A stretch of DNA of 64,000 bases. Source: Variovorax jilinensis (GTDB taxonomy: Bacteria; Pseudomonadota; Gammaproteobacteria; Burkholderiales; Burkholderiaceae_C). A program made the position numbers and the translations under genes. Below, one piece after another: positions 1 through 9,271 of this stretch. The notes below the pieces were generated by a model. That model ran no database searches. It worked only from the letters and a program-made list of their open reading frames with translations, and was not told the DNA's origin. Position 1 is the stretch's first letter, and each line of letters begins with the position of its first letter. The stretch spans positions 442,001 through 506,000 of the forward strand of contig NZ_JASZYQ010000002.1 of the NCBI RefSeq assembly GCF_030316885.1. The letters run 5' to 3'.

Positions 1-1
1 G

Positions 2-370
2 CATGAGCTGTTGGGCCTGTCGAGCGGGCAGGGCCCGATCGAGCTGCCTTTCCAGGAGAACGGCAAGGCCTGCCGCCTGCAGCTGCAATCCCGGATGCAG
101 GCCGACGAAGCTTCGTTGCTGCTGCCCATGGCGCTGCAGGGCTTCGGCGCCGTCAGTCTTCCCGTGGCCATCGTTCGGCCGCATCTCGAGAACGGTGCCC
201 TGGTCTCCGTGCTCGAGGATTTCATGCCGCGCGACATCTGGTTCCACGCGGCGTATGCGCAGCGCCGTCATCACAGCGCGGCACTGCGAAGCCTGCTGGG
301 CTGCCTCGAGAGCGGCCTCGCCCTGCGCGCCATGGCATCGGAGCCGGCGAACCCGGCCGCATTGCCCTGA
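2..370 (+). CDS. LysR-family transcriptional regulator, C-terminal fragment
   Basis: This frame is open from the first base of the window, so the gene starts upstream and only about the last 120 residues are seen. The visible part resembles the end of a LysR effector-binding domain: a run around 'LPMALQGFGAVSLPVAIV' followed by 'ENGALVSVLEDF', then an alpha/beta stretch with 'WFHAAYAQRRHHSAALRSLL', the usual last helix of this family before a short variable tail. The DNA-binding helix-turn-helix lies outside the window, so target genes cannot be named. It meets the GrpB-like gene tail to tail with about 20 bases between the stops and no obvious terminator hairpin. Confidence 0.8.
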   Translation, partial: HELLGLSSGQGPIELPFQENGKACRLQLQSRMQADEASLLLPMALQGFGAVSLPVAIVRPHLENGALVSVLEDFMPRDIWFHAAYAQRRHHSAALRSLLGCLESGLALRAMASEPANPAALP

Positions 371-389
371 CGCGTCCCGGCTTAGGGTC

Positions 390-899
390 TCAGGCCCGCA
401 GGCCTGCCAGAACGCCCTGCACGAATGGCGTCTTGGCCTCGGTGTAGGCCTCGCGGTCATCGCGGTGCAGCTGCGCGAGCCGCAGCTTGAGCGCCGCGTA
501 TTCGGCGGCGAGTGCCGGCTGGCCGCGCAGCGCGTCGCGAAAGGCGAGGCGCTCGCGCCACAGCGGGCTGTCGAGCGGCACCAGGTGCAGGTGGTGCGTG
601 CGCAGCGCGGGCGAGGGCTTGCAGAACCAGTGCATGACGTCGGCCTTGTACGGCGCGTGGCGGTAGCCGATCGCGGCGGCGGCCTCGATCGCGGGTCGCG
701 AGGCGGCGAGCGAATGCACGGGCGCCATGATGTCGATCACGGGCTTGGCGGGCAGCGCCGGCACCGCCGTGCTGCCGATGTGCTCGATGGCGCCCGCGAG
801 CCACGGCGCCAGCACGCCTTGCAGCAGTCGACGCTCCTGCTCGAAGCGTGCGGGCCACGCCGGGTCGTAGGGCACGACTTCGATCGCGGCATCGGTCAT
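390..899 (-). CDS. GrpB/UPF0157 family protein (nucleotidyltransferase-like fold)
   Basis: A 169-residue protein matching the GrpB (UPF0157) family over its whole length. It has the opening 'VVPYDPAWPARFEQE', the central 'IEHIGSTAVPALPAKPVIDIM' core (a GS...D pattern resembling nucleotidyltransferases) and the later 'LRTHHLHLVP' block. Related domains are found alone or fused to dephospho-CoA kinase; the reaction of the stand-alone form is not settled, so no function is assigned. The start ATG overlaps the stop of the upstream TfoX-like gene by four bases, so the two are probably translated together. Confidence 0.85.
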   Translation of the reverse strand: MTDAAIEVVPYDPAWPARFEQERRLLQGVLAPWLAGAIEHIGSTAVPALPAKPVIDIMAPVHSLAASRPAIEAAAAIGYRHAPYKADVMHWFCKPSPALRTHHLHLVPLDSPLWRERLAFRDALRGQPALAAEYAALKLRLAQLHRDDREAYTEAKTPFVQGVLAGLRA

Positions 900-1303
900 G
901 GCCTGCTGCGCTTTCTCGGCTTGAACGCGATCGCCACCGACTCGCGCGCGAGGGCCAGCAGCCGTTCGCGGTCCTCGAGCAGATCGGCCGGCAGCGCGTA
1001 GTAGCGCCGCACCTCGACCCGGCGCACGCGCGTGCTGTAGGCGAAGCAGTGGCTGCCCATGGCCTCGTAGGCCGGGCGCGTGGTGTCGTCGACCGCGAAG
1101 TACAGCACGTTGTCGATGACGATCGCGAACTGCACGCCGTCGGCCTTGAATCCGACGCCACCGAACAGCCGCGCGCTGCGCAGGCCGTGCAGCGCATCGA
1201 GCTGGTCCCTCACGAACTCGACGAAGTCCGGCGTGGTCTTCAAGGCGGCGGCCGGCGGTGGTTCAGGCGTCGATGACCAGCTGCGTCTGCGTGACCACTG
1301 CAC
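896..1303 (-). CDS. TfoX/Sxy N-terminal domain protein
   Basis: A small protein made of a single TfoX N-terminal domain. The typical pattern is 'FVEFVRDQLDAL', 'RLFGGVGFKADGVQFAIV', then 'LYFAVDDTTRPAYEAMGSHCF'. In gamma-proteobacteria TfoX/Sxy controls competence, but stand-alone N-terminal domains like this one are common and mostly uncharacterised. The first ATG (1303) gives 135 residues and overlaps the thioesterase gene by about 40 bases with an untypical basic leader. A TTG at 1243, just before 'KTTPDFVEFV', would give a 115-residue protein that fits the family better. The domain is certain; the start is not. Confidence 0.8.
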   Translation of the reverse strand: MQWSRRRSWSSTPEPPPAAALKTTPDFVEFVRDQLDALHGLRSARLFGGVGFKADGVQFAIVIDNVLYFAVDDTTRPAYEAMGSHCFAYSTRVRRVEVRRYYALPADLLEDRERLLALARESVAIAFKPRKRSRP

Positions 1304-1667
1304 ACAGCTTGCCCTCGGTGGTCTTGATCGTGGTCTGCCAGACCATGGTGGTGCGGCCGCGGTGCAACGCCAGCGATTCGCCGATCACCGTGGTGTCGAC
1401 GCGCGCGCCGCCGATGAACTTGGTGCTCGAGTCGGTGGTCGTGGTGCGCTTGCCCTGGGGCAGGTTGACGACAGTGCCCACGGCACCGAGCGTGTCGGCG
1501 AAAGCCATGTAGGCGCCGCCGTGCAGGATGCCACCGGCCGTGCAGAGGTCGGGCCGCACCACGAGTTCAGCCACCACGCGCTCCGGTTCGAGCGTGACCA
1601 GCCGCACGCCCATGAGGCCGGGGAACAGCGGCTCGAGCAGCTGCTGGATTTGTTCGATGCCTGGCAT
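1263..1667 (-). CDS. PaaI-type hotdog-fold thioesterase
   Basis: A 134-residue single hotdog domain. The signature is 'GGILHGGAYMAFADTLGAVG' at about residues 45-64, where the glycine-rich turn and the acidic residue in the long helix form the usual acyl-CoA thioesterase site, followed by 'TTTTDSSTKFIGGARVDTTV'. Members hydrolyse aromatic or medium-chain acyl-CoA esters; the substrate here cannot be read from sequence. It lies in a run of small minus-strand genes, 30 bases after DUF2277, and its 3' end overlaps the longest version of the TfoX-like gene. Confidence 0.88.
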   Translation of the reverse strand: MPGIEQIQQLLEPLFPGLMGVRLVTLEPERVVAELVVRPDLCTAGGILHGGAYMAFADTLGAVGTVVNLPQGKRTTTTDSSTKFIGGARVDTTVIGESLALHRGRTTMVWQTTIKTTEGKLCAVVTQTQLVIDA

Positions 1668-1697
1668 TCGGTCTCCTTGTTGTCGTGGACGGTGGAT

Positions 1698-1973
1698 TCA
1701 GCGCAGGGCCGTGAACCGGGTGACCGAGCGAACGCGTGCGCGCGCGGCCTCGATCTCGCGGTCGCGCGGGTCGGCATGGGTCACGAGCGAGCCGAGCAGC
1801 CGGTGGGCCGAAGCCGTGATCTCTTCCACCGCACGCTCGAAGGCGGCCTCGTTGGCCTTCGACGGGTGCGTGAAGCCGCTGAGCTTGCGCACGAACTGCA
1901 GCGAGGCCGCGCGCATCTCCTCGTCGGTGGCGGGCGGCTCGAAGTTGAACAGGGTCTTGATGCTTCTGCACAT
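1698..1973 (-). CDS. DUF2277 domain protein
   Basis: A 91-residue protein matching the DUF2277 family, recognisable from its start 'MCRSIKTLFNFEPPATDEE' and the central 'QFVRKLSGFTHPSKANE'. Family members are small soluble proteins of unknown role and this copy is of usual length. Its start is only 12 bases from the stop of the alpha-2-macroglobulin gene on the same strand, so it could be the next cistron, although no link in function is known. Confidence 0.88.
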   Translation of the reverse strand: MCRSIKTLFNFEPPATDEEMRAASLQFVRKLSGFTHPSKANEAAFERAVEEITASAHRLLGSLVTHADPRDREIEAARARVRSVTRFTALR

Positions 1974-1985
1974 GATGGCTCCAGG

Positions 1986-4900
1986 TTACTTCGCCGCCTC
2001 CACCTTCACGCGTTCGTTCGGCGCCTCGCCGAACATCTCGGGCGCGTACAGGGCCTCGACCCGGCTCGGCGGCAGGGCGAAGTCGCCGACGTTGTTGAGG
2101 CGCAGGGTGTATTCCATCTTCACCGTGCCCTTGGGCAAATATTCGTAGTAGCTGCGGAAGGCCTCGAAGCTGCGTTCCTCGAAGGCCGGCCAGCCGGCGC
2201 CGGAGCGCTTCTCGCCCTGCGTCGCGATCTGCGAATCGCGGCCCAGGCCGCCGCCCAGGATGGTCGCGCCTGCGGGAATCGGGTCGGTGATGGCGACCCA
2301 GCTCATGTCGGCGCTGGCGTGGACCTCGAGGCTCACGCGCAGCACGTCGCCGCGCGTGTAGGTGCCGGCCACTGCCTGCTCGACCGGCGTGACGGTCCTG
2401 CCGATCGTGTAGCCGGCCGCGAACGGCGCGCGCAGCGGCACGGCGGCCAGCGACTGCAGCGTGAGCCAGGGCTTGCCGCTGCCGCTCTGCGTGACCAGCA
2501 GCGTGTCGCGCGTGGCGGCCGCGGCCGTGGGCCAGGGCAGGAACATCGCGTTGTTGCGCAGCATGCCGGGCGCGGCCGGCGCGCCGAAGCTCGCGGCCTG
2601 GTTCGGCGCACCTGCGGGGTCGCTCGCCTTCACGCGCTCGACCTTGCTCCAGTCGACCTGCGCCCGGGCCGTGCCCAGCGTTGCGGCCGTCACGCCGGTG
2701 ACCGGCACGCTCTCGAAGCGCCGGGAGAACTTCTCGAGCGCGAGGCCGCCCCACAGGTTGGCCGTGGTGGTGCGCCAGGCGCCGTTCTGCTGGCGGCCGA
2801 TGAAGCCGGTCGCCAGTTTGCCGATGTCGTCCTTCCAGGCGGGGTCGTCGAGCACCGCGAGCAGCAGGCGCGCGCCGTTGACGTCGCCGTTGGTCATCAG
2901 CCACCACCAGTTGTCGTCCTGCTCGGTGCCGAAGATCAGCTTGGTGCCCTGCCAGTTCAGGCGCGCCTTCAGCACCTGACCGGCCTCGTCGATGCGCTGC
3001 TGGCGCTTCGGCACGTCGGGCACGCGGCGCAGTATCTGCAGCCAGTCGATGACGGCGCTGGTCGGCCACTGGTTGGGTGCGATGGTGATGCTCTCGGCCA
3101 TGCGGCCGCGCGCCTTGCCGTAGCGCGACAACGCCTCGAGGGCGGCCAGCTTGCGCACGTCGAGGTCCTTGCGCGGGCTCCAGAACTCGCGCTGGATGCG
3201 GCCTTCGACGAAGGCGGCCAGCCCCTGCAGCATCGGCGCGCTGGCCGCCGCCGGCAGGGCGAAGGCCGGATCGAGCCCGGCCGCCTCCTGGCTGGCCGCG
3301 AGCAGATAGGCGGTGAGGATGTCGCTGCCGCGGTTGGCTTCGCCGTCGCGCGGCGGAAAGTAGCTCGCGAGGCCGTCGCCGTCGAGGTAGGTCGGCATCT
3401 GGGCCAGCAGCCGGCCCCAGGCCTTGCCGTCGCGCAGGCCGATCGACTTGCTGGCCTGCTGCTCGAGGCAGCTGTACGGATAGGCTGCGAACCAGTCGCG
3501 CACTCCGCCCAGGCCTTCGGCCAGCCGCGGCTGCAGCAGCATGCGCAGGCCGCCGCGCCCGGGCAGCGCGTCGGCCGGCGCGCCGACGTCGAGCGTGAAG
3601 GGGCCGTCGAGCTGCACCAGCGTGGCCTGCTGCACCGTGACCGGCACCGCGGGCAGGATGCGCTGGCGCACCTTGAGTGCGTCGCGCGCGCCGCCCAGCG
3701 TGTCGCGCGCCTCGATCTCCCACAGGATGGCCTCGGCGCGCAGCTGCGCGAGCTGCGCCGGCGCGGTCACGTTCCAGCTCAGCTCGCGCGCTTCGCCGGC
3801 GGGAATCTCGACCGTCTGCGCTTCGAGCGCGAGCAGCGTGGCGCGCGGCGTGGCTTCGACCTTCATCGCCTTCTGCGTCGTGTTGCGCAGCGTGAACTGG
3901 GCCCGGAACTGGTCGTCCTCGCGCACCAGCGGCGGCAGGCCGCTGATGATCTGCAGGTCCTGGGTGGCGCGGATCGAGGCCTGGCCGGTCCCGAACAGGC
4001 CGGTGCCTGCATCAGCCACCGCGACGATGCGGAAGGTGGTCAGCGCGTCGTTGAGCGGCACGGTCACCGTCGCCTGGCCGTTGGCATCGAGCACCACGGC
4101 GGGCTGCCACAGCAGCAGCGTGTCGAGCAGTTCGCGCGTCGGGCTCTTGCCGCCGCCGCCGCCCGCGGGGACGGCCTTGCGGCCGTAGTGCCGGCGGCCG
4201 ACGATCTCCATCTGCGCGGTCGAGGTGCCCACGCCCCAGCTGCGCCGCTGCAGCATGGCATCGAGCAGGTTCCAGCTGTCGTTGGGCAGCAGCTCGAGCA
4301 GCGACTCGTCGACCGCCGCCAGCGCGACCTCGGCGCCGGCTGCGGGCTTGCCGTCGGGCAGCCGGCCCGTGATCGTCACCCGGGCCTGGCTGCGCACCGT
4401 GTAGCTGGGCTGGTCGGTCGCGACCTTGACGTCGATGCGGCGCGACTGCGTCCCGACCCGGATCTCGGCCAGCCCGAGCCGGTAGGCCGGCTTGCTGAGG
4501 TCGACCAGCGCGGTCGGCGCGACGTATTCCTTGCCCTCGTACCAGAAGGCGGTCCACCACTCGCGCGGCGCCTTGAAACCCCAGCTGAAGAAGCTGTACC
4601 ACGGCACCTCGCGCAGCCGGCCGCGCAGCGCCAGCACGCTCACGTAGACGTTCGGCCCCCACTCGGGCTTGACCTGCAGCGTGACGGTCGGGTCCTGGCC
4701 GTTGAGCTGCACGACGTGCGACTCCATCACCCCTTCGCGCTCCACCGACACCAGCGCGGTGGCGAAGCGGAACGGGCTGCGGACCTGGAAGCGCGCGACC
4801 TCGCCGGGCTGGTAGCTCTTCTTCTCGGGCAGCACGTCGATGCGGTCATGGTCCTCGCCGCCGAACCAGAGCTCGCCCTGGTGCGTGACGTAGACCGAAC

Positions 4901-7900
4901 TCGCGGCGCGGCTTTCGCGGCCGTCGCGGTCGGTGGCGCTCGCGATCAGCTCGACCTGGCCCGGTTCCTTGAGTTCGACCTCGCACAGCAGGAGGCCACG
5001 CGCGTCGCTCTTGCCGCTGCACACGGTGCCGATCTCGCGGGTGTCGGTCTTGTTGTCGTAGGTGTAGAAGCCGCCCACCATGCGCTTGCGGCTGCTGGTC
5101 GTGACCCGCGCGATGGCGCGCACGTTGAGCGTCACGCCTTCCTGCGGCTTGCCGGCGAGATCGAGCGCCAGCGCCTGGAAGCGGATCTTCTGGCGCGTCG
5201 ACACCCAGCCTTCGGTCTTGATGCCCGCGATGACCGCGGCCGGCCACAGCGTCTGCGTGCTGCGCAGGGTCTGCACCTCGCCGTTGGGATCGGCATAGCT
5301 GGCCTCGAGCAGCAGCTCGCGCGGCGCGTTGCGGGCCACCGGGATCCTGTCGACCACCAGCTTGCCGGCGCCGCCGCGGTCGAGCGTCAGCGGCAGCTTG
5401 TCGGCGACCACGCGGGCATCGTCGATGCTCGCGGCATCGGCTTCGTTCTCGCCGTCCTTGGCGGGTGCGGCGAAGCTGAAGGCCTCGAAATCGGGGAAGG
5501 CGAGCGACTTGCCGCGCACCAGCGCCGACACGCGCACCGGCAGGCCCGAGGCGCCGCCGCCGGCCAGGTAGTTGACCTGCACGCCGACCGGCAGCGAGCC
5601 GACGGCCACCAGCGGCCTGGCGTCGCTCGGCCCGATGCGGCCCTCGAGCACCGGCAGGCGGAATTCCTCGACCCGGAACTGGCCGGAGGCATAGCTCGGC
5701 GCGCCGCCTTCCCCGGCGGCGGCCGCGCCTTCCTTGCCGCTGCGCAGCTCGACCTGATAGCTGCCGAGCCGTGCCGCGGCCGGCAGCGCGAAGCTGCTCT
5801 CGGCGCTGAGGCCGCCGGTCGCCGTCTTGCGCCAGCGGATCGGCTGCGTGAACTGCTGGCCGCTGCCAACATGGGTCAGCACCTCGGTGTCGGGCAGCTG
5901 CGTGGGCAGGCCGAAGCCCTTCTGCGTCTGGGTGCGGATCAGGTGCTTCATCGACACGGTCTCGCCCGCGCGCAGCAGCGTGCGGTCGAACACCGTGTGG
6001 GCGATGCGGTCGGGCTGCGCCTCGGCGCTGGTGGGCACATTGAAGCGCCAGGGCTCGATGCCGCGCTGCCAGTCGCTCCAGGTGAAGGCCAGGTCCTCGA
6101 CGCCGTCGGCGTCCTTCGCGCGTGCGCTCACGAAGTAGGCGGGGGCGTCGTAGTCGTCGTCGCCGTTGCACGAAGGCGCATCGGGCGAGATCCCAGACAG
6201 CTGCACGAGGCCGTTGGCGCCGGTGCGGCCGCTGGCCACCTCGCGGCCGTCGCAGGTCGACACGCGCACCATCGCATCGGCCGCCACGCGGCCCTTGTCG
6301 AGGGTCGTGACCCAGGCCAGCGAGTTCTCGCGGCCGAGCTTGAAGTGCACCGCGAGGTTGGTGGCCAGCGCCGTGGTGCGCACGTACATCGTGCGACCGC
6401 TGCCGTAGCGCTCGTCGAGCAGCGCGTCGCCGAGCTTCTGCGAGGCGATCTCGAGCACGTGGAAGCCCGGTGTCAGCGGGATGCCGATGACCTCGAAGGG
6501 CCGCGGATCGCCGCCCTCGGCACGCGGCATGTCGAGCGCGCGCACGCCGGGCTGGCCGCCCAGCAGCGACACCATCCGGGTCTGGACGCGGTCGCGGTCG
6601 TCCTTGTCGATCACGGCCGGCAGCGCCCCCCTGACGTCGCGCGAGGCGAGCTTGCGCGTGACCGTGTCGCCGTCGAAGCGCCGCACCCGGCGGAACCAGG
6701 CAATGATCTCGGCGTCGCTCTTCGGATTCAGGTCGCTGACCCGGCCCGGCGCGCCACCCAGGGCAAGCGCCTGCACCTGCAGCGCGGGTTCGACCCGCCG
6801 CACGGTCACCGGCATCAGCGCCACGCCGCCGGGCTCGGCCAGCCGCTCGACCACGCCGAAGGGCGAGGCCGCGAACTTGGCCAGGGGCGGCATCGCGCCG
6901 GTCCCGACCTGCAGCGGGAAGCTGCCGGGCGAGGCCAGCGGTCGGCCCGAGGCGTCCTCGAAGCGCTGCGGCAGCTCGATCGTGTAGCGCGCCTGCTCGG
7001 CGAAGGGCGCGGGAAAGCTCACGGATTCGACCACGCCGTCGTCGTCCTTGGCGGCGCCGTCCTCGAAGCGCGGCTTCATGCTCTTGCCGGCGCCCTGCAG
7101 CGTGATGGCGGCGGCCAGCCGGCGTGCCACGGGCGCATTGAACTGCAGCACCATCGGCTTGAGCGGCAGGCAGGCCGACTGGGCGTTCTCGCGCTCGCAG
7201 CTGAACGAGACCGCGAAGGGCTCGCGCACCTCGAAGGGCAGCCTGCGTTCGACGTTGTTGGCCACGCCCGACGGCGTCGCCACGCCCTTGCCGTACACCA
7301 GCTGCACGCGGGCCGCCGGTGGCAGGGTGCGGTTGCACTGCAGCGTGAGAAAGCGCAGCGGCTCGCGCCCGGCGTCCTTGTCGCGCCCGAGCGCCTTCAG
7401 CAGCGCGGTGCGCTGTTCGCCGTCGATCCGCTTCACGGGGATGCGCTCGCCGATGCCCGAGGCGCTGCACCAGACGTTGTCCTGCACGCTCTCGGGGGTG
7501 GCCGGGCCGTTGAGCTCGAGCATGAAGATCTGCTGCTCGTCGATCCGGCCGTAGCTCGGCTGCCAGTTGCGGATGAAGGGGCCGCCGCTGCTGAAGCGCC
7601 AGCTCTCGGGGCCGGTCAGCGCGGCGCCCGCGGCCGACTGGAAGCCGGGCACCCGGGTGACGGTGCAGCGCACGCCGGGCGGCAGGTCGTCCGCGAAATC
7701 GAACACCCACTGGCGGTCGGCGGTCCAGCGGCCGCTTCCCTTGCCTGCGGCCGCATCGTCGCACTCGACCTGCAGCGGTGCCGGAGCCTTTGGGTCGCCG
7801 AAGCGAACCGCGGGCTGGTCGAACTTCGCGACCACCTGGCGCACGCGCGAGACCTCGCCCTGCGGCACGAGGCTGGCGACCTGCAGCGCATGGGCCGGCA

Positions 7901-7970
7901 GGGCGAAAAAGACGCCGGCGGCTGCCAGCGCAAGGTGGGTGATCGACTGTCTCAAGGCGTGCTTCTCCAT
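1986..7970 (-). CDS. bacterial alpha-2-macroglobulin family protein with thioester
   Basis: A 1994-residue secreted protein. The start chosen is the ATG at 7970, because it opens on a signal peptide ('LALAAAGVFFALPAHA', likely cut after AHA); a further 52 upstream codons are open but not signal-like. No lipobox cysteine is present, unlike the lipoprotein form typified by E. coli YfhM. MG-type beta domains fill the N-terminal half, the A2M core follows ('QPAVVLDANGQATVTVPL'), and the thioester motif CLEQ lies at residues 1501-1504 within 'YPYSCLEQQASKSIG'. In the family this bond traps attacking proteases in the periplasm. The usual partner pbpC (penicillin-binding protein 1C) is not adjacent. 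Diverges from opgC. Confidence 0.93.
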   Translation of the reverse strand: MEKHALRQSITHLALAAAGVFFALPAHALQVASLVPQGEVSRVRQVVAKFDQPAVRFGDPKAPAPLQVECDDAAAGKGSGRWTADRQWVFDFADDLPPGVRCTVTRVPGFQSAAGAALTGPESWRFSSGGPFIRNWQPSYGRIDEQQIFMLELNGPATPESVQDNVWCSASGIGERIPVKRIDGEQRTALLKALGRDKDAGREPLRFLTLQCNRTLPPAARVQLVYGKGVATPSGVANNVERRLPFEVREPFAVSFSCERENAQSACLPLKPMVLQFNAPVARRLAAAITLQGAGKSMKPRFEDGAAKDDDGVVESVSFPAPFAEQARYTIELPQRFEDASGRPLASPGSFPLQVGTGAMPPLAKFAASPFGVVERLAEPGGVALMPVTVRRVEPALQVQALALGGAPGRVSDLNPKSDAEIIAWFRRVRRFDGDTVTRKLASRDVRGALPAVIDKDDRDRVQTRMVSLLGGQPGVRALDMPRAEGGDPRPFEVIGIPLTPGFHVLEIASQKLGDALLDERYGSGRTMYVRTTALATNLAVHFKLGRENSLAWVTTLDKGRVAADAMVRVSTCDGREVASGRTGANGLVQLSGISPDAPSCNGDDDYDAPAYFVSARAKDADGVEDLAFTWSDWQRGIEPWRFNVPTSAEAQPDRIAHTVFDRTLLRAGETVSMKHLIRTQTQKGFGLPTQLPDTEVLTHVGSGQQFTQPIRWRKTATGGLSAESSFALPAAARLGSYQVELRSGKEGAAAAGEGGAPSYASGQFRVEEFRLPVLEGRIGPSDARPLVAVGSLPVGVQVNYLAGGGASGLPVRVSALVRGKSLAFPDFEAFSFAAPAKDGENEADAASIDDARVVADKLPLTLDRGGAGKLVVDRIPVARNAPRELLLEASYADPNGEVQTLRSTQTLWPAAVIAGIKTEGWVSTRQKIRFQALALDLAGKPQEGVTLNVRAIARVTTSSRKRMVGGFYTYDNKTDTREIGTVCSGKSDARGLLLCEVELKEPGQVELIASATDRDGRESRAASSVYVTHQGELWFGGEDHDRIDVLPEKKSYQPGEVARFQVRSPFRFATALVSVEREGVMESHVVQLNGQDPTVTLQVKPEWGPNVYVSVLALRGRLREVPWYSFFSWGFKAPREWWTAFWYEGKEYVAPTALVDLSKPAYRLGLAEIRVGTQSRRIDVKVATDQPSYTVRSQARVTITGRLPDGKPAAGAEVALAAVDESLLELLPNDSWNLLDAMLQRRSWGVGTSTAQMEIVGRRHYGRKAVPAGGGGGKSPTRELLDTLLLWQPAVVLDANGQATVTVPLNDALTTFRIVAVADAGTGLFGTGQASIRATQDLQIISGLPPLVREDDQFRAQFTLRNTTQKAMKVEATPRATLLALEAQTVEIPAGEARELSWNVTAPAQLAQLRAEAILWEIEARDTLGGARDALKVRQRILPAVPVTVQQATLVQLDGPFTLDVGAPADALPGRGGLRMLLQPRLAEGLGGVRDWFAAYPYSCLEQQASKSIGLRDGKAWGRLLAQMPTYLDGDGLASYFPPRDGEANRGSDILTAYLLAASQEAAGLDPAFALPAAASAPMLQGLAAFVEGRIQREFWSPRKDLDVRKLAALEALSRYGKARGRMAESITIAPNQWPTSAVIDWLQILRRVPDVPKRQQRIDEAGQVLKARLNWQGTKLIFGTEQDDNWWWLMTNGDVNGARLLLAVLDDPAWKDDIGKLATGFIGRQQNGAWRTTTANLWGGLALEKFSRRFESVPVTGVTAATLGTARAQVDWSKVERVKASDPAGAPNQAASFGAPAAPGMLRNNAMFLPWPTAAAATRDTLLVTQSGSGKPWLTLQSLAAVPLRAPFAAGYTIGRTVTPVEQAVAGTYTRGDVLRVSLEVHASADMSWVAITDPIPAGATILGGGLGRDSQIATQGEKRSGAGWPAFEERSFEAFRSYYEYLPKGTVKMEYTLRLNNVGDFALPPSRVEALYAPEMFGEAPNERVKVEAAK

Positions 7971-8036
7971 CCGGCTCGCGTCGAGCGTAGCCCATTTGCC
8001 GGTGCGCCACGGGGCCTTTCGACGGCCGCGCCTCCC

Positions 8037-8042
8037 TACAAT
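8037..8042 (+). promoter_or_regulatory. candidate -10 element for opgC
   Basis: TACAAT lies 57 bases before the opgC start codon in the 128-base region between the divergent alpha-2-macroglobulin and opgC genes. No good -35 hexamer sits 16-18 bases upstream, so this is a weak prediction resting on the -10 match and its position. Confidence 0.3.
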
Positions 8043-8098
8043 TCGAGCCTCGTCGTGCGGGTGTCGCGCGGGACCGCCACACAAATCCACGCCGACCG

Positions 8099-9271
8099 AT
8101 GAAACGCTTCTGGGAAATCGACGCATTGCGCGGGCTGATGCTCGTGCTGATGACCGTCACCCACCTGCCGACCCGGCTCACCGACCCGCTCGGGCAGCCT
8201 TTCGGCTTCGTCTCGGCGGCCGAGGGCTTCGTGCTGCTGTCGGCCTTCGTGGCAGGCCTGGTCTACAGCCGGATCGCGCGCAATCAGGGGGTGGAGCCGA
8301 TGCGGCGCGCCTTCTGGCGCCGCGCGCTCAAGGTCTACCTGAGCCAGGCGGCGACGCTGCTCTTCCTGTTCACGGTGATCACCTTCGTGGGGCTGCGGAT
8401 CGACCAGCCCGCCGTGAAGAACCTGCTGTCGTTCTACCTCGCAAACCCGCACGAGGGCTTCCTCTATTCGCTGCTGCTCGTCTACGAGCCGGCGCTGCTC
8501 GACATCCTGCCGATGTACGTGTTCTTCATGCTGCTGAGCCCCTGGGTGCTGGCCTACGCGCTGCGCCATGGCTGGGGCGGCCTGATGGCGGCCAGCGCCA
8601 CGCTGTGGGCGCTGGCGCAGTTCGGGCTCAGCGAATGGCTGTACGGGCTGGCGGTGCGGCATCTCGGCTTGTCGGTTCCGTTCCACGAGATGGGCGCCTT
8701 CAATGCCTATGCATGGCAGTTCCTGTGGTTCATCGGCCTGTGGATCGGTGCCGGCCGCAATGCGCCCGACGCGCGGCCGCTGCGCTTCCCGACCTGGCTG
8801 GTGGCCGTGGCCGGCGCCATCGCGCTCTACTGCTTCTGGTGGCGACACCACGGGGTCCACGGCCAGGCCCCCTTCGGCGCCGACATCGAGCTCAACCTGC
8901 TGTTCGACAAATGGCAGCTCGGGCCGTTGCGGCTGGTCAACCTCGGCGTGCTGGGCATCGTGGCGGTGCGCTTCGGGCCGGACCTGATGCGCCGCATCCC
9001 GCGGCTGCATGTGCTCGAGGAATTGGGCCGCGCCTCGCTGCCGGTGTTCTGCGCCCACCTGGTGGCGGTGTTGCTGGTGCTGGCGATCTACGGCGACAGC
9101 CAGACCGCGCGGCCCGCCTGGGGCGATGCGCTGCTGCTGGTGCTTGTCTTCGGATGGCTCTATGCGGTGGCAAGCTTCACCAGCTGGTGGGAAGACCGCG
9201 GCGAGCGCAGGCGCCGGGGCCAGCCCGGACAGGTGCTACCGGATGCCCTGGGCGACCGAGGTCGAGGGTGA
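8099..9271 (+). CDS. opgC: OpgC-domain membrane acyltransferase (periplasmic glucan modification)
   Basis: A 390-residue polytopic membrane protein with the OpgC pattern: 'WEIDALRGLMLVLMTVTHLP' at residues 5-24, where the DxLRG and the histidine are typical, then 'EGFVLLSAFVAGLVYSR', and roughly ten hydrophobic segments up to 'GWLYAVASFTSWW'. In proteobacteria OpgC transfers succinyl groups to osmoregulated periplasmic glucans. The window also encodes a cyclic beta-1,2-glucan synthase (NdvB, 17938-26133), a likely source of substrate; that pairing is an inference. Its 3' end overlaps the convergent GDSL esterase by 36 bases. The basic tail after the last helix is probably cytoplasmic. Confidence 0.88.
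   Translation: MKRFWEIDALRGLMLVLMTVTHLPTRLTDPLGQPFGFVSAAEGFVLLSAFVAGLVYSRIARNQGVEPMRRAFWRRALKVYLSQAATLLFLFTVITFVGLRIDQPAVKNLLSFYLANPHEGFLYSLLLVYEPALLDILPMYVFFMLLSPWVLAYALRHGWGGLMAASATLWALAQFGLSEWLYGLAVRHLGLSVPFHEMGAFNAYAWQFLWFIGLWIGAGRNAPDARPLRFPTWLVAVAGAIALYCFWWRHHGVHGQAPFGADIELNLLFDKWQLGPLRLVNLGVLGIVAVRFGPDLMRRIPRLHVLEELGRASLPVFCAHLVAVLLVLAIYGDSQTARPAWGDALLLVLVFGWLYAVASFTSWWEDRGERRRRGQPGQVLPDALGDRGRG

Noticed and set aside
1080..8102. Very long open frame on the plus strand, antisense to the alpha-2-macroglobulin gene
   Set aside because: It has no domain features and is rich in histidine, arginine and leucine as expected from the complement of high-GC codons. The minus-strand protein has a signal peptide, A2M blocks and a thioester motif.
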